From: an uncultured Paraprevotella sp.
Lineage (GTDB): Bacteria; Bacteroidota; Bacteroidia; Bacteroidales; Bacteroidaceae
DNA length: 21,007 nt
Assembly (NCBI GenBank): GCA_910584955.1
Contig: CAJUDC010000033.1
Coordinates: 1 to 21,007 of the forward strand
Reading direction: 5' to 3'
A model generated the notes under the pieces. The model did not search any database and was not told the DNA's origin. It saw only the letters and a program-made list of their open reading frames with translations. A program made the translations under genes and the position numbers. This document shows, one piece after another, positions 16,688 to 21,007 of this stretch. Each line of letters opens with the position of its first letter. The stretch's first letter is position 1.

Positions 16688-18135
16688 TTGAGCAGTTCTT
16701 TCGTCAGATCCGTACCGTCCGGAGCATATAATTCAACATCAAGTTGTTGCGGTTCAACCGATTTTATCACCAAGCGAGTGCATATATCTTGCAGGTTCCG
16801 TACATATTGTGCATCCTTTCCTTCGGCAGCGACAGGGAGCCACGTACTTCCTTGCTGCGATAAGCGCGTCAAGTCTATCGTGACATACCAATAACAACCT
16901 TCCATTTCCTTGCGAAGAGAGGCCAGTTGCCCTTCGGGGGGGGCAACCAAGGCCGAAGATGCCAAACGCTCGTTATTGGTTACATACAGACTGCGGTCTT
17001 TCACCCCCAAATAAAAACTATAGTCTCCCATCGACAAATAGAAACGATCGTTTCCTTGTTCCTCGATCGCTAAATCGGAGCGTCCGCCCGCCGGCCGTTT
17101 CCAATCATCGGCATGCGACAGAAAATCCGTATTACGCAAACGGGCCGTCAACCGGGTAGGAATACTTACGTTACCGTCCAATCCTTCTACGCTCACTGCC
17201 ACATCGCCATCTATGCTCTTAAGAATCATATCGGCGTCGATAGCCATATTCAACATGATAAGAGCCGTGCGGACACTGGGGTTCTTACGTAACTGTTCCA
17301 CCAGCTTTTCTCCGTCGAGGTTGACACACGCCCACAGGAGAGGACGTTGCAGGTCGTACGCTGCCAGGTCGCCACGGATCGGTCGGAAAAGGGCCTTGAT
17401 CTCGTCACAGCGTTTTTGTATCTCCGGGTGGTCGGAAAGCAAAGCAATATGCAAAGCCATCCGGTTGTCCTCCAACTGCAATGAAAATGCCATACGGACA
17501 TCTTGCGGATCAACTTTAGCGGGCACATACGCCTGAGGCACGACATCAAGCCGGGTAACAGCAGTCACCGGACCGGTCTGTTGCGGAAGCTCCGCAAACA
17601 ACGGGCTCCCTACTCCGCTTTCGGCTTTATCCTGCCGCAGATAAAGAAGCATTTTATAACGCAACTCATCCTGTTCCTTTCCCATAGCCGGTCCCATAAC
17701 CAGCCATTTATCGTCATCGAAAGCCGCCAACCAACGGTCGGATAAGGTCGTCCACCGGAAACCGCGTTGCTCACGGACCGCACTGCACACGCCCTCCTCC
17801 GATTTCTTTTGCAGGAATTTCTGCAAAAGACCGGCATCGTCAACAACTCCCGTCACACCGACATAGTCTTCGGGAGAGACGAAAGCATATATTTTCTTGG
17901 AGAGGTCTAATCCGACAGCTTCTCCATCCGGGCCGGCAAGTCCCGCAGCTTGCAGACTGTCGGCATTCCAACCGGTCACCTTAGCCAAGGCCGCCACATC
18001 AACCGAGGCAACCGCTTTCATATCGGCCGGAAGCACGTATACATATGTTTCCGCTCTACGACACATGAACAGGCACAAAGCAGCAATAACCGCCACTAAC
18101 AATAAGCCCATTCCGATTAGCGTTCTTTTCTTCAT
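16675..18135 (-). CDS. DUF4836-like envelope protein
   Basis: 486-residue protein whose function is unknown. One N-terminal hydrophobic segment (about 5-25) ends in CRR and lacks a proper lipobox, so it is either a signal anchor or an uncleaved membrane helix. The remainder is predicted to be exported. Length, N-terminal layout and the opening VYVLPADMKAVASVDVAALA resemble the Bacteroidota family DUF4836; this is recalled from family knowledge, not searched. The rest is a mixed alpha/beta sequence with long hydrophilic segments and no catalytic motif. An unusually good Shine-Dalgarno sequence (AAGGAG) precedes the ATG. The 3' end overlaps the ABC ATPase gene by 13 bases, which suggests that the product works with that transporter, for example as its periplasmic partner. 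Confidence 0.85.
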   Translation of the reverse strand: MKKRTLIGMGLLLVAVIAALCLFMCRRAETYVYVLPADMKAVASVDVAALAKVTGWNADSLQAAGLAGPDGEAVGLDLSKKIYAFVSPEDYVGVTGVVDDAGLLQKFLQKKSEEGVCSAVREQRGFRWTTLSDRWLAAFDDDKWLVMGPAMGKEQDELRYKMLLYLRQDKAESGVGSPLFAELPQQTGPVTAVTRLDVVPQAYVPAKVDPQDVRMAFSLQLEDNRMALHIALLSDHPEIQKRCDEIKALFRPIRGDLAAYDLQRPLLWACVNLDGEKLVEQLRKNPSVRTALIMLNMAIDADMILKSIDGDVAVSVEGLDGNVSIPTRLTARLRNTDFLSHADDWKRPAGGRSDLAIEEQGNDRFYLSMGDYSFYLGVKDRSLYVTNNERLASSALVAPPEGQLASLRKEMEGCYWYVTIDLTRLSQQGSTWLPVAAEGKDAQYVRNLQDICTRLVIKSVEPQQLDVELYAPDGTDLTKELLKWIR

Positions 18136-18143
18136 TCCAATTT

Positions 18144-18149
18144 CTCCTT
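18144..18149 (-). promoter_or_regulatory. Shine-Dalgarno sequence of the DUF4836-like gene
   Basis: AAGGAG on the minus strand, 8 bases before the ATG at 18135. Most genes in this window lack such a site, as is usual in Bacteroidota, so it fixes this start and suggests strong or independent translation at this point of the operon. Confidence 0.6.
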
Positions 18150-18173
18150 AATTATATATACAAGGTACACAAA

Positions 18174-18941
18174 TCAAAAGGCATTTTTCAAATGCATCAG
18201 ATGCACAGCCACCAACGCTGCCGTTTCCGTACGCAGACGGCTTCTTCCCAGACTAACGGAGCAGAAACCGTGCGACAACGCCAAGCGCACTTCGTCAACA
18301 CTGAAATCCCCTTCCGGTCCGATCATCACCAAAGCGTCTTTCCCGCGCTCCAAAACATCCCACAGCAGAGGTTTTCCAACAGACTGCTTCCTAGCTGAAA
18401 CTGCGGTCTGCGCTTCTCCCGTTTCTATATCGGCTTCCTCATAACAATGGGCTATGAACTTTTGTCCGGCAAACGGACGCTCCACAAAATGACGAAAGTC
18501 TTCCGGCTCATTCAGCACGGGCTTTTCGGCCTTATGGCTCTGCTTCATAGCCGACACCAGTATCTTGTCGATACGTTCCGTCTTGACGGAACGCCGCTCG
18601 GAAAACCGACAGAATATAAAACTCAATTCATCAAAACCAATCTCCGTAGCTTTCTCTGCCAACCACTCCATACGATCTATGTTTTTGGTCGGGGCCACCG
18701 CCAGATGCAGACGGGCCGCCCATGCACGGGGACAAGGCAGCTCTTCCAGTATACGAAACAGGCAATGTTTGCCGCCCGTACCGGTAATCTCCGCACGGAA
18801 AAAAGAGCCCCGACCGTCAGTGAGATGTATCTCATCTCCTTCGGTCAGGCGCAACACACGCAAACAATGGGCGGCTTCTTCAGGGGGCAATTGGTTGTTC
18901 GTCCGCACATCCGGTGCATAAAAATATCTTGTTTCTTTCAT
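18174..18941 (-). CDS. rsmE: 16S rRNA (uracil-1498-N3)-methyltransferase RsmE
   Basis: Methylates U1498 of 16S rRNA in the 30S subunit, using S-adenosylmethionine. The 255 residues have an N-terminal PUA-like RNA-binding part (about 1-70, with HCLRVLRLTEGD) and a SPOUT methyltransferase domain. Typical motifs are KNIDRMEWLAEKATEIG near 86, MIGPEGDFSVDEV near 208 and LGRSRLRTETAALVA near 231, the last forming the knotted cofactor site. The linker near 173-190 is slightly longer and more polar than usual. The ATG overlaps the stop codon of the upstream BFN gene (ATGA), so the two are coupled. The DUF4836-like gene begins 38 bases downstream. Confidence 0.96.
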   Translation of the reverse strand: MKETRYFYAPDVRTNNQLPPEEAAHCLRVLRLTEGDEIHLTDGRGSFFRAEITGTGGKHCLFRILEELPCPRAWAARLHLAVAPTKNIDRMEWLAEKATEIGFDELSFIFCRFSERRSVKTERIDKILVSAMKQSHKAEKPVLNEPEDFRHFVERPFAGQKFIAHCYEEADIETGEAQTAVSARKQSVGKPLLWDVLERGKDALVMIGPEGDFSVDEVRLALSHGFCSVSLGRSRLRTETAALVAVHLMHLKNAF

Positions 18942-19486
18942 TTCCTTCTTCTCAGTTCATCACGCAACTGTGATGCCAGTTCATAGTTTTCTTCTTTAAT
19001 GGCTTGCTGCAAGGCACCTTTCAGCGCTTCTGTCGTAACGGAATTGACAGGAATAGAATAGGAACTTTCTCCGGCCTGACGCATATGTTGTCGTTCCAAC
19101 AGTTCCTCGTCGATCCTTACAGGGCATCCGAAAGCGCACGCCAACTGTAATCCGTCCGATGCACGACAATTGCGTACTACCCGCTCCACATGATCCTGCT
19201 CGAAAAGAAGATGGCAGAAAGTAACACCGCCCTGCACTCCGCAAATACGAACCTCACACATACGAATCCGGCAACTCTGAAAAATCTGCCGCATAATACC
19301 GGGCAAAGACAATGATAAAGACGGACGCACTACACTCTGTATCTGTAAAAGCAGTTGTTGGGCAGCATCCCGTTCCATCAGCACAGGCAAGATGCGCTCT
19401 CCGTCCGTTTCACGCAACACCGCCATATAGGCTTCATTGTCTCGTGTACAACGGGTAATATCTGTTATATATAGATTCCGAAGCAT
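18938..19486 (-). CDS. BFN/DUF151 domain protein with C-terminal UVR motif
   Basis: Member of the bifunctional nuclease (DUF151) family; plant and Mycobacterium relatives have been linked to DNase/RNase activity, but the bacterial role is poorly known. The BFN domain covers about 1-140, with the family-type opening and the stretch RASDGLQLACAFGCPV near 108, where DGLQLA corresponds to the conserved family motif. Residues about 150-182 form a UVR (UvrB/UvrC-type) helical hairpin, EENYELASQLRDELRRR, a protein-interaction element also seen in UvrB and ClpC. Such BFN-UVR proteins are common in Bacteroidota. The gene starts 15 bases after the NupG-like gene and overlaps rsmE by 4 bases. Confidence 0.88.
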   Translation of the reverse strand: MLRNLYITDITRCTRDNEAYMAVLRETDGERILPVLMERDAAQQLLLQIQSVVRPSLSLSLPGIMRQIFQSCRIRMCEVRICGVQGGVTFCHLLFEQDHVERVVRNCRASDGLQLACAFGCPVRIDEELLERQHMRQAGESSYSIPVNSVTTEALKGALQQAIKEENYELASQLRDELRRRK

Positions 19487-19501
19487 AGCAAACGTCTTTT
19501 A

Positions 19502-20782
19502 TCACGATCGGGTAGTTTCCGGCACATGTTTATAACGGAAACTTACAGCAAAGAGCAAAGCCACCAACAAAGCATAGGCCGCGAAAATATACCAACACGT
19601 AGTCCATCCGGCAATTACCTGCTCGCCCGTTGCATTCTCGCCCAACGTATAAACATACCGGTCTACTACAGCTTGCGCAGCCAACATACCGAAAGTGGCA
19701 CCGAAACCGTTCGTCATCATCATAAATAAGCCTTGCGCGCTGCTACGGATACTCAAATCCGTCTCCCGGTCTACAAAAAGAGAACCGGAAATATTAAAGA
19801 AATCAAAAGCGACTCCATAGACAATCATCGACAAGACAAACAACCACACGCCGGAACCCGGATTCCCCAAGGCGAAAAAGCCGAAACGAAAAGCCCAGGC
19901 AAGCATGGCGATAAGCATGACACGCTTAATACCAAACTTACTCAGAAAAACAGGAATAAGCAGAATACACAACGTCTCGCTCATTTGTGAAAGCGAAATA
20001 AGAATATTGGCATGATCTACACCAAAAGTACCGACATAGGCTTCAATCTGTCCGAATGACGAGATAAAAGGATTGGCAAAACTGTTAGTAACTTGCAAAC
20101 ACATGCCCAAACACATGGAAAAGATGAAAAACAGAGCCATACGAGGCTGACGGAACAAAGCAAAGGCACGCAAACCAAGTGCATCCGCCAAGCTCTTTTT
20201 CTCATCGGAAACCGCTACCGGACAAGCCGGAAGAGTAAGAGCGTAAAGGGCCAAGACCAAACTCAATGCGCCAGACAGGGCAAACTGTCCGGCCGTCTGC
20301 TGCATGCCGCCCAAATCTACAATCCACATGGAACAAATAAAACCTATCGTCCCGAATACACGGATCGGAGGAAAGGCCTTGATTGTATCCAGCCCGGCAC
20401 CCTCCAACGCCGAATAAGCCACGGAATTGGCCAAAGCCATAGTAGGCATAAAGAAAGCCACACTTAATGTATATAGACTAAATAAAGTGGTAAAATCAAC
20501 TTCCGAACCTGCCGTATATCCGTAATAAGCCGTAGCCAGCATAAACACTCCCGCTAACGTATGACAGAGGCTATACACCCGCTGCCCTTGTATCCAACGA
20601 TCAGCCACGATGCCCACCAATGCCGGCATAAACAAAGAAACAATACCTTGCACAGCATAATACCAACCGATTTGGCCGGCCTGCCCCACACCGGCCAGGT
20701 AACTACCCATCGAAGTAAGATAAGCACCCCATACCGCGAACTCAAGAAAGTTCATTATCGTCAATCGTACCTTCAGATTCAT
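19502..20782 (-). CDS. NupG-like nucleoside:proton symporter (major facilitator superfamily)
   Basis: Inner-membrane transporter of 426 residues with about 12 hydrophobic helices. The N terminus LKVRLTIMNFLEFAVWGAY and the early stretch GWYYAVQGIVSLFMPALVG are typical of the nucleoside:H+ symporter family (NupG/XapB). The loop after helix 2 (VADRWIQGQRV) corresponds to the usual MFS charged loop. The likely substrate is a nucleoside, taken up with protons. Because the operon also holds cell-wall sugar genes, uptake of another small metabolite cannot be excluded. This is the first gene of the run, with a -7 box about 40 bases upstream, and the BFN gene follows after 15 bases. Confidence 0.9.
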   Translation of the reverse strand: MNLKVRLTIMNFLEFAVWGAYLTSMGSYLAGVGQAGQIGWYYAVQGIVSLFMPALVGIVADRWIQGQRVYSLCHTLAGVFMLATAYYGYTAGSEVDFTTLFSLYTLSVAFFMPTMALANSVAYSALEGAGLDTIKAFPPIRVFGTIGFICSMWIVDLGGMQQTAGQFALSGALSLVLALYALTLPACPVAVSDEKKSLADALGLRAFALFRQPRMALFFIFSMCLGMCLQVTNSFANPFISSFGQIEAYVGTFGVDHANILISLSQMSETLCILLIPVFLSKFGIKRVMLIAMLAWAFRFGFFALGNPGSGVWLFVLSMIVYGVAFDFFNISGSLFVDRETDLSIRSSAQGLFMMMTNGFGATFGMLAAQAVVDRYVYTLGENATGEQVIAGWTTCWYIFAAYALLVALLFAVSFRYKHVPETTRS

Positions 20783-20824
20783 ATGATATATCTTTTAAAA
20801 AATTATGCACAATCCATACACCTA

Positions 20825-20832
20825 CAAAAGTA
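20825..20832 (-). promoter_or_regulatory. Predicted -7 promoter box of the nucleoside transporter operon
   Basis: TACTTTTG matches TAnnTTTG and lies 42 bases before the ATG at 20782. The -33 element is poor (GTTC, with a 17-base gap). This is probably the main promoter of the eight-gene run. Confidence 0.55.
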
Positions 20833-20955
20833 AAAAAAGTTTTTCGACTGAACGCCACTTCAAACACTCTTTTACGCTCTTTTCATATATTAATGACGAT
20901 TATTCCCTATCCGGCGTTGTCCGGCAAATACAAATACGGCTTTATAAAACGGAAT

Positions 20956-20998
20956 CTCCGCACCGCCTTAGTGTATGGGAACGTCTGGCGGTGCGGAG
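20956..20998. repeat. Perfect 12-bp inverted repeat at the right edge
   Basis: CTCCGCACCGCC (20956-20967) pairs perfectly with GGCGGTGCGGAG (20987-20998) around a 19-base loop. On the minus strand it is followed by ATTCCGTTTTA, a weak T-tract, so it may end a gene lying beyond the window. No gene was seen between it and the promoter at 20825. Confidence 0.55.
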
Positions 20999-21007
20999 CG
21001 TGTCAGC

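Noticed and set aside
1..21007. CRISPR array, insertion sequence, prophage or attachment site
   Set aside because: No regularly spaced repeats, transposase motifs, terminal inverted repeats, integrase or tRNA were seen on either strand.

Overview
The window reads as chromosomal DNA of a Bacteroidales bacterium, close to Bacteroides or Parabacteroides. Four observations support this: an enolase and GMP synthase of the Bacteroides type; carbohydrate-active enzymes of families GH31 and PL11 with Sec signal peptides; proteins typical of Bacteroidota (a DUF4836-like protein, a BFN/DUF151 protein, a kinase-RapZ fusion); and promoters of the Bacteroidota form TAnnTTTG at -7 with almost no Shine-Dalgarno sequences. 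Every supported gene lies on the minus strand, so transcription runs from high to low coordinates.

Layout from right to left. (1) 20782-12533: an unbroken, tightly packed run of eight genes. It holds a NupG-like nucleoside transporter, a BFN/DUF151 nuclease-like protein with a UVR motif, the 16S rRNA methyltransferase RsmE, a DUF4836-like envelope protein, an ABC ATPase, an FtsX/MacB-like permease, a sugar-kinase/RapZ C-terminal-domain fusion and a MurU-like sugar nucleotidyltransferase. Gaps are 38 bases or less, and several genes overlap. (2) 12532-12053: a 480-base region without a clear gene. It holds a likely operon terminator, possible coding remnants and the promoter of the next gene. 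(3) 12052-11327: an unrecognised membrane protein, followed by a terminator whose hairpin overlaps the guaA promoter. (4) 11087-9564: guaA with its own terminator. (5) 9203-4686: a 1505-residue secreted rhamnogalacturonan lyase with a long beta-repeat region and a C-terminal sorting-like domain, with its own promoter and terminator. (6) 4431-3853 rubrerythrin, then 3742-2462 enolase, then a terminator. (7) 1990 to the left edge: a secreted GH31 glycosidase, cut by the window end.

Functionally the window mixes housekeeping (glycolysis, GMP synthesis, rRNA modification, oxidative stress) with glycan use (PL11, GH31) and a probable cell-wall sugar salvage pair. The most notable point is the kinase at 14841-13279. 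An anomeric sugar kinase-like domain of the AmgK type is joined to the C-terminal domain of RapZ, the part of RapZ that senses glucosamine-6-phosphate in enterobacteria, and it sits 2 bases from a MurU-like gene. This suggests a recycling enzyme with a built-in amino-sugar sensor. No CRISPR array, insertion sequence, tRNA, rRNA or phage gene was seen.
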